Shown in pieces: positions 47,428 through 59,372 of a stretch of DNA of 64,000 bases. Source of the DNA: Jaltomata sinuosa (taxonomy: Eukaryota; Streptophyta; Magnoliopsida; Solanales; Solanaceae); contig QJPP01007230.1 of NCBI GenBank assembly GCA_003996215.1, positions 310,001 through 374,000 of the forward strand, given 5' to 3'. Both the position numbers and the translations under genes were made by a program. The notes under the pieces are model-generated. The model worked only from the letters and a program-made list of their open reading frames with translations. It made no database searches and had not been told where the DNA came from. Position 1 is the first letter of the stretch, and every line of letters starts with the position of its first letter.

Positions 47428-48801
47428 TTGTGCATGCCAAGTACACGATGCTCGGGTGACCCAATCTTACCATACGACCCCAAGCTTCCAAAAACTTTAA
47501 GGCTGAATATGAATGCACAACAACATGAAATAGCAAGGCTTGTTGCAGCCCAGCAGAACCTGAACAATGATAATATTAAGGATGACACTACTTTGGGTGA
47601 TGATGTTGAGGTAGATAATGTTGACAATGTTGCCCCTGCCGGTCAAAGGCCACAATAAAGGGGTAGAGGTTTACAATTGTCGAGGCCTTTTGCTTTGGAT
47701 AATGATGAGGATATAAACCTTGATGGAGTTGGTGCTACTGGGGCCATTCTTCTTCCCCCATTAGAGCGTGGCACTAAGTTTAATATCACACGCATTATGA
47801 TTCAACTACTAAACCTGAAGGGACTATTTAGAGGAGTAGCTGGCAATGATCTCAACAGACACTTGGTGAACTTCATTGGAATCTGCAAGTCTTTTGAGCT
47901 GTCAGGGGTGAGTCAGAATGCCATCTGGTTGAGATTATTCCCATTGTCTTTGTCTGATGAGGCAGCATTGTGGTTGACAGAGTTGACTCCTGACTCGATT
48001 ACAAATAGGAGTGAGCTAAAAGAAGCTTTCCTAGAAAGGTTCTTTCCACCCTCCAAGATGTTACAATTAAGAGATGAGATCAGTAACTTCAGACAGCTAC
48101 CACATGAAGCAGTGCATGAAATGAAACATGGTTGAGATTTCAGAAGAAGTTGACTCAGTTCCCAAACCATCAGCTGCGAGATAAGTTCTTGATGCAGACT
48201 TTCTACAGGTCTTTAAACTCTTCTACAAAGCCGACGCTTGATAATGTTGCAGGTGAAGCTTTTATGGGACTGACCTTTTATGAGCCAACAAGGATCTTAG
48301 ATCGGCTAATCAAGACCAATAGAGCTTGGCATACTAGGGATTCAGAGGTGGCAAACAGTATTTATGCCATGTGTATGTTAGCTGAGGAGCGCAGGAAAGA
48401 AGAAGAGAGGGACCAAGATATGGCCCACTTGAAAACACAGATGGAGCTGCTTACTAAACATCTATTGGCAGGTGGAATTGGAAAAGTGAAAATTGTTGGT
48501 TCATAAAGTAGAGCAGCCAATCCTGAGTTCGATGAAGAAGCCAACTATTTTCATAATCAGATGGAGGGTTTCTAGGCCAATGGCCAAGGGAATCAAGGTC
48601 GGAACTATCAGTGGGACAATTATAATGACAAGGTTATCTATAAAGATCGTGATCAAGGAAATTGGAAAAACAAAAATGATAAGGGTGGTTTGTATGTACC
48701 ACCTGGGAATAGAGAGAGAGAGCTGGTAATGATGCAGGGACTTCCAAAATGGAAACCATGTTAGCCAAGGTATTGTTAAAGGTAGAATCTAGTGACTTCG
48801 G
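47428..48801 (+). pseudogene. Element J: Athila-type gag, truncated by element K
   Basis: Frame 1 covers 47428-48135 with one stop at 47656. NITRIMIQLLNLKGLFRG, HLVNFIGICKSFELSGVS, IWLRLFPLSLSDEAALWL and FLERFFPPSKMLQLRDEI are the capsid-core words of Athila/Tat gag. A small insertion near 48125 shifts the frame, and 48132-48506 continues with RDKFLMQTFYRSLN and GEAFMGLTFYE. The tail to 48801 has GGLYVPPGN and a KME.MLAKVLLKVES type motif before K begins. Gag forms the particle; here it cannot be made whole. Confidence 0.85.
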
Positions 48802-51457
48802 TGTGAGACCCCATAATTGTTTTCTGTATAATATACATAGCGTGACGTGAGTGTATGAGGTATATATGATTTGGTGTGGACGTCAAGAGAAAAGGTTGCA
48901 AATGGGTATTAATATCAATGAATCAAACTAACTGTTAGGTCAAGGAGAGCCCTTAGACAAAAGTTTGAGTTAAAGAAATGCCTCGTGTACCACCTTACTC
49001 GTTTGGAAAGTTTAAACTAACCCATAGATTTGGGATGATACTAAGAGTATATGATATGCTAATAAGTATGTGTTATGAGGTATTATAATCGCTCACTTTC
49101 ATATGTTAATATATGGAAGTCACTTTCATATATTATAATCGCTCACTTACCGTAAGTTTCTTTAATAAATTTTCTGAATTTTGGGTCAAATATCTTAGAG
49201 CTTTTCTCTTAATATATTAAGCGTTGGAGGGCCTCCAACCTACTTAATTGAAGGTCTACGAGTCTAGTTTCCAACACCCAAAACCTCACATCAAGCCGAT
49301 CTCGGAGTAAAAAGTTATGACTATTTTACCGCAGACTGTCTGTAATGAAACCGGCTCGCGTACCGGGTCGGGTGAAGATTAGAATATATATGTCTATTGA
49401 TGTTTTAAGTTGTAAAAACATTCTAAAATAGTTCTGAAACAGGGAGAAACATAGGAAAGGGTTATAAGGTTGTTCTTGGGTGATCAAGGTGCATTTTGTG
49501 TGATTTCAATTGCTAAAGTTTGCCCTCGTGCCTAGAAACGTGATCTCTACGCGTGGCCACCATTTTCCCCTTTGATAAGCCACGTTTGGAGCTGGTTTCA
49601 GCGGATAGGATTTGGTATTTCTTGGTGTTTCTTCCATATTTACACTTGGTTTGCTAAGGTAACCATCTCGGGGCTCTTTTATGATCATTTTTATGAAGTT
49701 CTACTGTCGTTTTGGCAAGTTATGATCCTATGGAAAATCTGCCAATTTAAACTTAATTATAAACTGTTTTTAGGTGTGTATAAGCTGCATATATAGTGTT
49801 TGTGAAGCTTAGGACATAAGGAACAACTTCCGTGAAGGAACTATGGGCATTCAGACGTTCATTGGAAAGGTATGTTAAGGCTAAGCGTTGTCCTTCCTTT
49901 GAGCACAAACTTTAGAAAATTCAAATCGTCAAATGCAATATTTTACTATTCTACTGCTAGAAAGACCTTCTATGAAAGGCATTGGGATTGCAGCTGAAGT
50001 ATTTTTTTGGTATAATTACGGTGATCTTCCACTCGTTCAGTTATATAAGATATTCAGCATCTATCTGTCATTTTGTCGGCTTCCTTAACTATATGTCTAT
50101 ATGTAGGAGTTGTTATTCTTCTTTGGGTATTGTGACTTAAAACGATTGCAAAGGAACATTAAGAATTCGCAACCAGCCCTCCTTCCTTGCTGAAATGATT
50201 TTCAGAAAACTTTAAAATAATATGTCAATTTTAAAAACTCTCAAATGTAACTCCTACGTTTAAACTACTAAAGTACTTGATTTTTGAAATACCTTCTTTT
50301 ACAAACTATTAGGGAAACATATATAGAAACTAAGTGAAGCACCTTAAGCTCTTTATGAACATCCTCAGGTTTAAGTTACCTTTCTAAAGTTGAGTTAAGT
50401 GTTCAAATATATTCTAATAGCACATGAGGTTCAACGAGGCACTTACATGTTATACGAAAGTAATTACGAGGTTATGAGAATAAAGAGTACCCGTAGGCCA
50501 AGATTGGCAATATAATTATGATGACATACGTGCATTCACACCCATTACATGACATGCTATGCATTCAACTCTCAAGCTATAATCGGGAGGTATGGGGCCT
50601 ATCGCCTATATTTATATGTATGAGATATAGATGGCCACGAGTTGGCAGGTATGATCCCGGTTAGCTACCGAAAGACACCACCATTGCTAGCACTTGGTTG
50701 TGTATGACATGCATTTGTATATATATATATATATACATATTCACATAATATGATTATGAGAGTATACCATGCATATTTGATTTATATAAGGTCAGATATC
50801 GGCCATGGAGGCTATCAGAGTTTAAGTTTCAAGTTGTATCTCTATTACCCTTTTTACAACAGCTATTTATGATTCTACTCTCTACCTTACATACCAGTAC
50901 ATTTTTATTCGTACTGACATCTCGTTGCCTGGGGACGCAACATTTTGTTTTGTGCGTGCAGGTCCAGGTAGGGATTTTGATCGACCCCTCCGTTAGGATT
51001 CTGGGTTCAGCTGTGAGTTGGTAAGCTCCACCTCTTCTTGAGGCTATCAGAGGGTGTTTACTTTTGTTGTACAGTTTGGGTATAGTCAGGGCCTTGTACT
51101 GACCAATGCTTATGACATCTTAGAAGCTATTGTGGACATGGTATTCTGGGTTTCTTTTTGCAGCATCCAGTCTCCAAACCCATAGGTTTGGCGTGTATGT
51201 ATATGTATGTATGTATGTATTCAGTTGCGGCCTCATCGCCCAGCCAGTACTTTATTATTTTTGGCTTGTCTATCTTTATCTATATGACTTATTATCATTC
51301 AGGTTATGACCTTAATAGTCCAGGCTTGGTATTTCAGATGTTATCCTGCACGACTTTTTGGGCTCAAAGTTTAGTCAGCTAGTATGTTTCAGTGGATAAC
51401 TCGGTCGAATAAGGTATCGAGTGCCAGTCAGGCCTCCCCATAGTTTGGGGCATGACA
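48802..51457 (+). repeat. Element K: 5' LTR (2656 bp)
   Basis: It starts TGTGAGACCCC and ends GGGGCATGACA. Compared with the 3' LTR, the segment at 49090-49150 is replaced by a local repeat of 'CGCTCACTTTCATAT' words, and the TATA-like box has decayed to TATATTAA (49213-49220). ACCGGGTCGGGT words lie near 49345-49372. A (TATG)n run lies near 51197-51221. Confidence 0.92.
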
Positions 51458-51461
51458 AACT

Positions 51462-51473
51462 TGGTATCAGAGC
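51462..51473 (+). other. Element K: primer binding site (initiator-Met tRNA)
   Basis: A perfect TGGTATCAGAGC, four bases after the LTR end. The leader from 51474 to 51689 is non-coding. Confidence 0.92.
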
Positions 51474-51689
51474 TGGTCGTGTCAAAGGAAGTCCACACGC
51501 CATGTCTAGTAGAGTCTTGCTTATGGGTGTGTTGTGCACCACACTTATAATCAGGAGGCTACATGGTATTTAAGAGTGGTTACATTTCTTTCAATTGATA
51601 GATCATGCTATAGAGTGGAGTTATAAGAACATATGAGATTTAAATCATGCTTTGTGTTTCTTATCTGACAGAGTACCTATGCTCAGGAG

Positions 51690-52935
51690 ATGCCACAACA
51701 AGATATAGGCATGGATCTGGGGGAAGGTACCAGTCGTTCCCCACCGGGTCAGAGGGATAGAGTTCCTTTGGAGGCACATAGTGAGTCTCCCGCAACCCTA
51801 GTTCTAGCTTCCCCGACACCTACTGAAGCCCTGGGAGATGCAGCTCCCCTAGACCCACCAGTTCCATTGGTACCTGAGACAGCTACGGACACAGGACCTC
51901 CAACACTTGTTGTTCCCCTACCTGAGATAGGGGAGCAGGGGATGAGGGAGGCAGTTTAGTTGTTGACTAGGATGGTTACTATTAATAAGCATGAACTAGG
52001 GTCGGGAGTAGAGGCTAGGAGAGATTGGGTAGCAAGCTCGAAGTTACGATAGTTTCTTCATCTGGCTCATCCATTATTTATAGGATCTAGTTTGACCGAG
52101 GACCCCAGGACTTTATAGACCAGGTGTATAGAATATTGAGGGTGATACATGTCTCTGTCACCGAGGCTGTGGAGTTGGCCTCTTTCTAACTATGTGATAT
52201 AGCCTTCTTGTGGTATGAGGCATGAGAGAGATCCAGACGACCTGATGCTCCGTTAGCAGAGTGGGATGACCTCTCTGAGGACTTCCTGGCCCATTATTTT
52301 CCATGGGAGGTTCGGGAGGCCCGTCTTGACCAGTTTATTAGTCTGAAGCAGGGGAATATTAGTATCAGGGATTATAGCCATAGGTTAATTCCTTGTCGAG
52401 GTATGTACCAGATATCGTACGCACCATGAGGGCCAGAGTTCATCGTTATATGGATGGTTTGGGGAATCATCTTATCAGAGACTGTACTGTAGCATCCCTA
52501 CAGGATGATGTAGATATTTCCTGCATACAGGCTTTTGCTCAGACTATAGAGGACCTTTCTCATCAAATTTGGGACACTCGCAGGGACAGGGAGCAGATTA
52601 AGAGGTCCCGTACTATGGGGTCTTATAGGGAGCCACGGGGTGCTTTTAGGACCCCACTCCCTTGATATCCACCCCGCCCAGCAGGTAGTGTTTCACTACC
52701 GATGTGGGACCAGCGGTTTGATCATTATAGTTAGTCAGAACCCGAGCAAAGCTCAGGCCAGTCTGAGGTCCGTCAGTAGGAGCATTCTGGGAAGATAAGG
52801 CAACCTACCCCTCCATGTACATAATGCAGTAAGCTGCACACCTAGCAGTGTAGACTAGGTTCAGGTGCTTGTTACCACTGTAGGCAGATAGGACATTTTA
52901 TTTGCTGGTGCCTAGGGTTAGGCAGAGGTGGGCCA
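51690..52935 (+). pseudogene. Element K: gag
   Basis: The start is at ATG 51690 (MPQQDIGMDLGEG). A Pro/Ala/Thr-rich acidic N-part is open to 51959. The capsid core is broken by stops and legible near 52060-52400. The frame 52393-52665 holds MSRYVPDIVRTMRARVHRYMDGLGNHL and AFAQTIEDL. The zinc knuckle CYHCRQIGHFICWC at about 52870-52911 has all Cys and His ligands. Confidence 0.87.
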
Positions 52936-53532
52936 GCTCAGCTTTCAGGATCCACTGCAGCCTCTTCACCTTCAGTCTGCCCCCTTCTTCCAGGCCCACA
53001 ATCTACTTAGGGCCATGGTAGGGGGAGAGGTGGAGGAAAGACCTCAGGTTCTAGCGGTGACCAGAACAACTTTTATGATCTCACAGGCTGATAGGATTCA
53101 AAGGCGTCCCCAGATGTTGTCACAGGTATATTGATGATACTTTCTTAAGCTATTTACGCATTGATAGATCCTGGCTCTACATTTTCATATATTACTCCAT
53201 TTATTGCTGGTAAGCTTGATATGAGATCTGAGTTGTTGCCGCAGTCAGTTAAGGTGTCTATGTCAGTTGGCGACTCTATTATAGCTAGTTGTGTCTATCG
53301 AGGATGTATGGTGTTAATTAATGACTGTCCCATATCTGTTGATTTAGTTGAATTGACTATGCTAGACTTTGATGTCATTATGGGGTATGGACTGGTTGGC
53401 AGCTTGTTATGTTAATATTGATTGTTGTATGAAGCTCGTCAAATTTCATTTTCCAGGCGAGCCAGTCTTGGTATGGAAAGGTAATGCAGTCACGCCCAGG
53501 GGTAAGTTTATTTCATACCTTAGGGCTCGGAA
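52936..53532 (+). pseudogene. Element K: protease
   Basis: ALIDPGSTFSYITPF with the catalytic DPGS at 53167-53178, then SVGDSIIASCVYRGCMV, VDLVELTMLDFDVIMG (open 53161-53415) and a frame change just before the usual MDWL motif. The linker follows to 53532. Confidence 0.88.
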
Positions 53533-54400
53533 TTGATTGCTAAAGGATGTATATACCATTTAATTCATGCCATGAATACAAATAAGGAGTCATGGACCCT
53601 TCAGTCGATTTCTATTATGAATGAATTTCCGATGGTATTCCCTGATGAGCTTCCAGGAATTCCCCCAGAATGGGAAATTGACTTTTTTATTGACTTGCTT
53701 CCTGATGCGCAACCTATATCCATTCTCCCCTACAAAATAGCTCCTATGGAGCTAAGGGAATTTAAGTAACAACTAAAGGACTTGCTCGATAAAGGCTTTA
53801 TTAGGCCAAGTACATCATGTGGGGTGCTCCGGTGCTATATGTTCGAAAGAAAGATGGCTCATTATAGATGTGTATTGACTACATGCAGCTAAATAAAGTC
53901 ATGATAAAAAATAAATACCATCTTTCGCGGATTTATGACTTGTTCGACTAGTTACAGGGTGCCAAATACTTTTCCAAGATCGACTTGAGATTCGGTTACC
54001 ATCAGTTGCGAGTTAGGGATGTTGATATCCCGAAGACAGCATTCAGGACGAGGTATGACCATTTTGAATTCCTTGTCATGTCTTTTGGGCTTACTAATGC
54101 CCCAGCAGCCTTTATGGATCTTATGAACCGGGTCTTCAAACCATTCTTAGACGTATTTATGATTGTGTTTATTGATGACATCCTGATATATTCACGGTCG
54201 GAAGCCGAGCATGCGGACCACTTGAGAGCTATATTGTAGACTCTCCAGGACTATAGGTTATATGCTAAATTCTCTAAATGTGAATTTTGTCTAACTTCTG
54301 TAGCTTTTCTTAGTCATGTTATCACCGGCGATGGTATCAGGGTTGATGGCCAAAAGATTGAAGCAGTGATGAACTGGCCAAGACCATTGAATCCGATAGT
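53533..54400 (+). pseudogene. Element K: reverse transcriptase
   Basis: The linker has MVFPDELPGIPPEWEIDFFIDLLPD. RT words are PYKIAPMELREFK, RKKDG-type (stop and shift near 53800-53950), FGYHQLRVRDVDIPKTAFRTRY, FEFLVMSFGLTNAPAAFMDLMNRVF and the intact catalytic FIDD at 54168-54179. HVITGDG-type and GYYRRFMEGFFSINAPL lead into RNase H. Stops at 53767 and 54237 interrupt. Confidence 0.9.
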
Positions 54401-54935
54401 AGGATATTACCGGAGGTTCATGGAGGGTTTTTTCTCTATCAATGCACCACTAACGAAGCTGACACATAAGGCAGCTACGTTTCAGTGGATTGTGGCATGC
54501 GAGCAGAGTTTTCAGGAGCTAAAGAAAAGGCTTACCACAACCCCTATCTTGACTCTTCCGGATGGCACTGAGGGTTATGTTGTATATTGTGATGCCTCGA
54601 GAATTGGCCTAGGTTGTGTTCTTATGTTGCATGGCAAGGTTGTCGCATACGCTTCCAGACAGTTGCGGAAACATGAACAAAACTATCCTACTCATGAACT
54701 TAAGTTGGCTGCAGTTGTTTTTGCCCTGAAGATTAGGCAGTATTATTTATACGGGGTTCATGTTGATGTTTTTACCTACCACCAGAGCCTTCAATATTTA
54801 ATTAAGTAGAGGGAGTTGAACCTATGATAGAGGAGATGGCTGGAATTGCTAAAGGACTATGATGTTGACATTTTATATCATCTCAGCAAATATAATGTTG
54901 TTGCTGATGCGTTTAGCCGAAAGTCCATGGGCAGT
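54401..54935 (+). pseudogene. Element K: RNase H
   Basis: VVYCDASRIGLGCVLM, VAYASRQLRKHEQNYPTHELKLAAVVFALKI and FTYHQSLQYLIK are open to 54809. Three stops follow where Gln or Arg codons are usual (TAG, TGA, TAG). LLKDYDVDILYH and VVADAFSRK close the domain. Confidence 0.9.
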
Positions 54936-55960
54936 CTAAGCCACATTGAAGCTGATAAGGTCGAAATGACCAAAGATCTATGCCATCTAGCTATTTTACA
55001 GGTGCGGTTATTAGACGCAAAGGGTGGAGGCATTGTCGTTCAAAATATGGACGAATCTTCCTTTGTCATTGAAGTGAAAGAGAGACAACATGAGGATCCT
55101 GAGATAATGAAACTGAGGGAAGGGATTCCACAGCAGTAACAACCTTTATTTGAGATGACTGGAGATGGATTCCTTAGATACCAGGGCTACTTGTGTGTAC
55201 CTATAATACGAGAGATCCGTGTGAAGATTCTTTTGGAGGCCCATTATTCTAGATATGCAGCTCACCCTGGAGCGGCGAAGATGTATCGGGACCTTCGACA
55301 GATCTATTAGTGGAATGAAATGAAAAGGAATATCGCCGAGATGGTAGCCCAATGTCCCAACTGCCAGTAAGTTAAACCAAAACATCATAGGCCTAGAGGC
55401 CTAACTCAGTATATCAAGCTTCCATTATTGAAACAGGATATGATAAATATGGACTTCATCACTAGTTTGACTCGCACACCACAGAGGTATGATTTTATTT
55501 GGGTAATTATTGATAGGCTGACAAAATCTGCACATTTCCTACCAGTTAGAACAACATATTCACCCGAGTATTATGCCAGGATTTACATTCGAGAGATTGT
55601 GCTCCTTTATGGAGTCCTATTATCTATTATCTCTGACCGAGGGGCTCAGTTTATGGCACACTTCTGGAGATCCTTTCAAAAGGGTCTAGGCACTCAGGTA
55701 AATCTTAGCACAACTTTTCATCCACAGACTGATGGACAGGCTGAGCGTACTATTCAGACTCTCAAGGATATGCTATGTGTCTGCGTGTTGGATTTTAAAG
55801 GAAGCTGGGATGATCATCTACCCCTTATTGAGTTTTCTTATAATAATAACTTTCAAGCTAGTATTCAGATGCTCCTTATGAAGCACTATACGGATAGAAG
55901 TGCAGGTCACCGATTAGTTGGTTTGAGGTCAGGGAAGTAGAGTTGTTAGGTCCCGATCTA
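54936..55960 (+). pseudogene. Element K: integrase with intact catalytic triad
   Basis: The linker is open to 55139. The zinc region keeps HYSRYAAHPG and CPNC near 55240-55365, with stops. The core (55428-55940) shows INMDFITSL, SIISDRGAQF and DGQAERTIQTL, with 35 residues between the second Asp and the Glu, so DD35E is complete. LPLIEFSYNNNFQASI marks the core end; a base loss then alters the APYEALYG-type motif. Confidence 0.9.
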
Positions 55961-56546
55961 GTCCAGCATGCAATAGAGAAGGTAAACCTTATTAGAGATC
56001 GGTTGCACATAGTACAGAGTTCACAGAAGTCTTATGCAGATGTTCGACAGTGAGACTTAGAGTTTGATGTAGAGATTGGGTTTTCCTGAAAGTATCGCCT
56101 ATAAAGGGCATCATGCGATTTGGTAAGAAAGGGAACTTAGTCCCAGGTATGTTGGGCCATATAAGATTATTCGGAGAATCGGCAGGGTAGTATACCAGCT
56201 TGATTTGCCTTCAGAATTAGAAGACGTCCATCTAGTGTTGCATGTATCTATGTTGCAAAAATGCATTGGAGATCCTTCGTGTATTACACCTATTGAAGAT
56301 ATTTGTGTTGTTGAGGACTTGTCTTATGATAAGGTACCAGTAGCTAATTTAGACAGACAGGTAAGAAAGCTTCAGACTAAAGAAGTGGCTTCCATGAAAG
56401 TGCAGAATAAGAATGTCGAGGAAATGGCTTGGGAAGCTAAGGAGGAAATGGGGAAGAAGTACCCCCAGTATTTACAACTTAAGGTGAGTCGCATTTCAAT
56501 AATTGACAATTATTTCTTTGCAGCAACATACTTGGATTTTAACTAA
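55961..56546 (+). pseudogene. Element K: integrase tail and degenerate chromodomain
   Basis: SQKSYADVRQ, SPIKGIMRFGKKG and VGPYKIIRRIG-type words are in broken frames. An open frame at 56205-56546 reads HLVLHVSMLQKCIGDPS, then the chromodomain words YDKVPVANLDRQVRKLQTKEVASMKV and EMAWEAKEEM. Aromatic positions of the chromodomain look partly lost (QNKNV where WRN-type residues are usual). Confidence 0.85.
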
Positions 56547-56726
56547 CTTGAAAGGGCAATTTATATGCCTTGTCGCGAGATAGCTATACGAAACCTTGAA
56601 GTTGAAATTTTTAGAATTGGATCTAAGATTTTCCAATGTAACAAATATAGCCTCGAAAATAACATATTAGCAGAAAAGAAATGCAACCAAAGAATATTTT
56701 TGATCCATTCGCGGACGAATGTTCTT

Positions 56727-56743
56727 AAGGGGGGGGGGGAGAA
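56727..56743 (+). other. Element K: polypurine tract
   Basis: Seventeen purines in a row, with 11 consecutive G, abut the TG of the 3' LTR. The clearest polypurine tract in the window. Confidence 0.93.
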
Positions 56744-59372
56744 TGTGAGACCCCGTATTTTTTTTTGTATAATATACGTAGCGTGACATGAGTGTATGAG
56801 GTATATATGATTTGGTGTGGACATCAGGAGAATAAGGTTGCAAATGGGTAGTAATATCAAAGAATTATACTAAGTCTTAGGTCAAGGAGAGCCCTTAGAC
56901 AAAAGTTTGATTTAAAGAAATGCCTCGTGTACCACCTTGCTCGTTTGGAAAGTTTAAACTACCCCGTAACTTTGGGATAAGACTAAGAGTATATGATATG
57001 CTAAGAAGTATGTGTTATGAGGTATTATAATCGCTCAATGTCGCATTTTAAGTTTGGAATTCAAGCAAGTTGCAAAATAGAAGTCGGCAAAAGTTACCGT
57101 AAGTTTCTTTAATAAATTTTCTGAACTTTGGGTCAATTTTTTTTTGAACTTTTCACCCAATATATAAAGAGTTAGAGGGCCTCTGACCTACCAAATTGAA
57201 GGTCTACGAGTCTAGTTTCCAATGCACAAAACCTCACATCAAGCCGATCTTGGAGTAAAAAGTTATGACTAATTTACCGCGGATTATCTGTGCTTAAATC
57301 AGGTTGCGAACTGGGTCGTGAACCGGGTCGGGTCAAGATTAGAATATATATGTCTATTGACGTTTTAAGTCGTAAAAATATTCTAAAAATAGTTCTAAAA
57401 CAGGGAGAAACATAGGAGAGGGTTACAAGGAAGTTCTTGAGCGTTCAAGGTTCATTTTTGGTGATTTCTATCGCTAAAGTTTGCCCTCATGCCTAGAAAC
57501 GTGATCTCTACGCGTGGCAACCATTTTTCCCTTTGATAAACCACATTTGGAGCTGGTTTCATTAGATATGATTTGGTATTTCTTGGTGGTTCTTCAAGAT
57601 TTACACCTGCTTTGCTAAAGTAACCATCTCGAGGCTCTTTTATGATCATTTTTATGAAGTTTTACGGACGTTTTGTCAAGTTATGCTCCTAAGGTAAATC
57701 TGCCGATTTAAGCTTAATTATAAATTGTTTTTAGGATGTGTATAAGCTGCATATATACAGTGATTGCAAAGTTTAGGATGTAAGGAACAACTTCCGTGAA
57801 GGAACTAGGGGCATTCAAACGTTCGTTGGAAAGGTATGTTAAGGTTAAGCATTGTCCTTCCTTTGAGCACGAACTTTAGAAAATTCCTAAATCGTCAAAT
57901 GCGATATTTACTATTCTACTGCTAGAAAGACCTTCTGAGAAATGCATTGGGATCACAGCTGAAGTATTTTCGTGGGATTATTATGGTGATCTTCCACTCA
58001 TTCGGTTATATAGGATATCCGGCATCTATCTATCATTTTGTCGTCTTTCTTAACTATATGTCTATATGTAGGAGTTCTTATTCTTCTTTGGGTATTGTGA
58101 CTTAAAATGATTGCAAAAGAACATTAAGAATCGCAACCAACCCTCCTTCCTCGCTAAAATGATTTTCAGAAAACTTTAAAATAATATGTCAATTTTAAAA
58201 ACTCTCAAATGTAACTCCTATGTTTAAACTACTAAAGTACTTGATTTTTGAAATACCTTCTTTTACAAACTATTAGGGAAACATATATAGAAACTAAGTG
58301 AAGCACCTTAAGCTCTTTATGAACATCCTCAGGTTTAAGTTACCTTTCTAAAGTTGAGTTAAGTGTTCAAATCTATTCTAATAGCACATGAGGTTCAACG
58401 AGGCACTTACATGTTATACGAAAGTAATTACGAGGTTATGAGAATAAAGAGTACCAATAGGCCAAGATTGGCAATATAATTATGATGACATACGTGCATT
58501 ATACACCCATTACATGACATGCTATGCATTCAACTCTTGAGCTATAATCGGGAGGTATGGGGCCTATAACCTATATTTATATGTATGAGACACAGATGGT
58601 CATGAGTTTGTAGGTATGATCCCAGTTAGCTACCAGAAGACACCACCATTACAGCACTTGGTTGTGTACGACATACATTTTCATCTATATATATGTATTC
58701 ACGACATATGATTACACGAGCATACCATTCATATTTGATTTCTATAAGGTCAGATGTCGGCCATGGAGGCTACCAGAGTTTCAATTTTAGGTGGTATCTT
58801 TATTACCCTTTTTACAACAGCTATTTATGATTCTACTCTCTTCCTTACATATGAGTACATTTTTATTCGTACTGATGTCCCGTTGCCTAGGGATGCTGCA
58901 TTTTGTTTCATGCGTGCAGGTCCAGGTAGGGATTTTTATTGACCCCTCCGCTAGGATTCAAGGTTCAGCTGTGAGTTGGCAAGCTTCACCTCTTCCTGGG
59001 GATATCAGAGGGTGTTTACTTTTGTTGTACAGTTTGGGTATAGTTAGAACCTTGTCCTAACCATTGCTTATGACATCTTAGAGGCTATTGTGGACATGGT
59101 ATTCTGGGTTTCTTTTTGCAGCTTCCAGTCTCCAGACACATAGGTTTGGCGTGTATGTATATGTATACATATGTATGTCTTCAGTTGCAACCTCGTCGGC
59201 AAGCCAGTACTTCATTATTTTTGGTTTGTCTACCTTTGTCTATATGACTTCTTGTCATTCAGGTTATGACCTTAACGATCCAAGCTTGGTATTTCAGATG
59301 TTATGATGCCCGACTTTTTAGGCTCACAGTTTAGTCAGCTAGTATGTTTCAGTGGCTAACTCGGTCAAATAA
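56744..59372 (+). repeat. Element K: 3' LTR (2629 bp kept), interrupted by L
   Basis: It starts TGTGAGACCCC. Homologous to the 5' LTR up to AACTCGGTC.AATAA, where L's TGTAACACCC starts. The 5' LTR continues GGTATCGAGTGCC at the same point. TATATAAA lies at 57161-57168 and GCGAAC.GGGTCG words near 57305-57336. Confidence 0.92.
57161..57168 (+). promoter_or_regulatory. Element K: TATA-like box in 3' LTR
   Basis: TATATAAA in the context CCCAATATATAAAGAGTTAG, nearly identical to the box region of element C. Confidence 0.55.

Larger units (their letters stand above)
45978..48801 (+). mobile_element. Element J: 5' portion of an Athila-like retrotransposon
   Basis: An LTR, a tRNA-Asp-type PBS and gag in order, cut at 48801 by K. 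The gag type, the PBS and the LTR's 'GGGATTCGACCCCA' motif indicate the Athila (or broader Tat/Athila) lineage. pol and the 3' LTR should lie to the right of the window. Inserted in the LTR of I; the TSD would be TGCAC (45973-45977). Confidence 0.8.
48802..59372 (+). mobile_element. Element K: Ty3/gypsy chromovirus with both LTRs, interrupted by L
   Basis: 5' LTR, PBS, gag, protease, RT, RNase H, integrase, chromodomain-like tail, a strong polypurine tract and most of the 3' LTR. The last ~45 bases of the 3' LTR are displaced by L beyond the window. The left flank TTCGG (48797-48801) would be the TSD. K sits in the gag of J. Confidence 0.9.

Noticed and set aside
58754..59306. Several 62-89-codon frames at the end of K's 3' LTR
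   Set aside because: They are LTR sequence. The corresponding 5' LTR region (50800-51400) does not keep the same frames.
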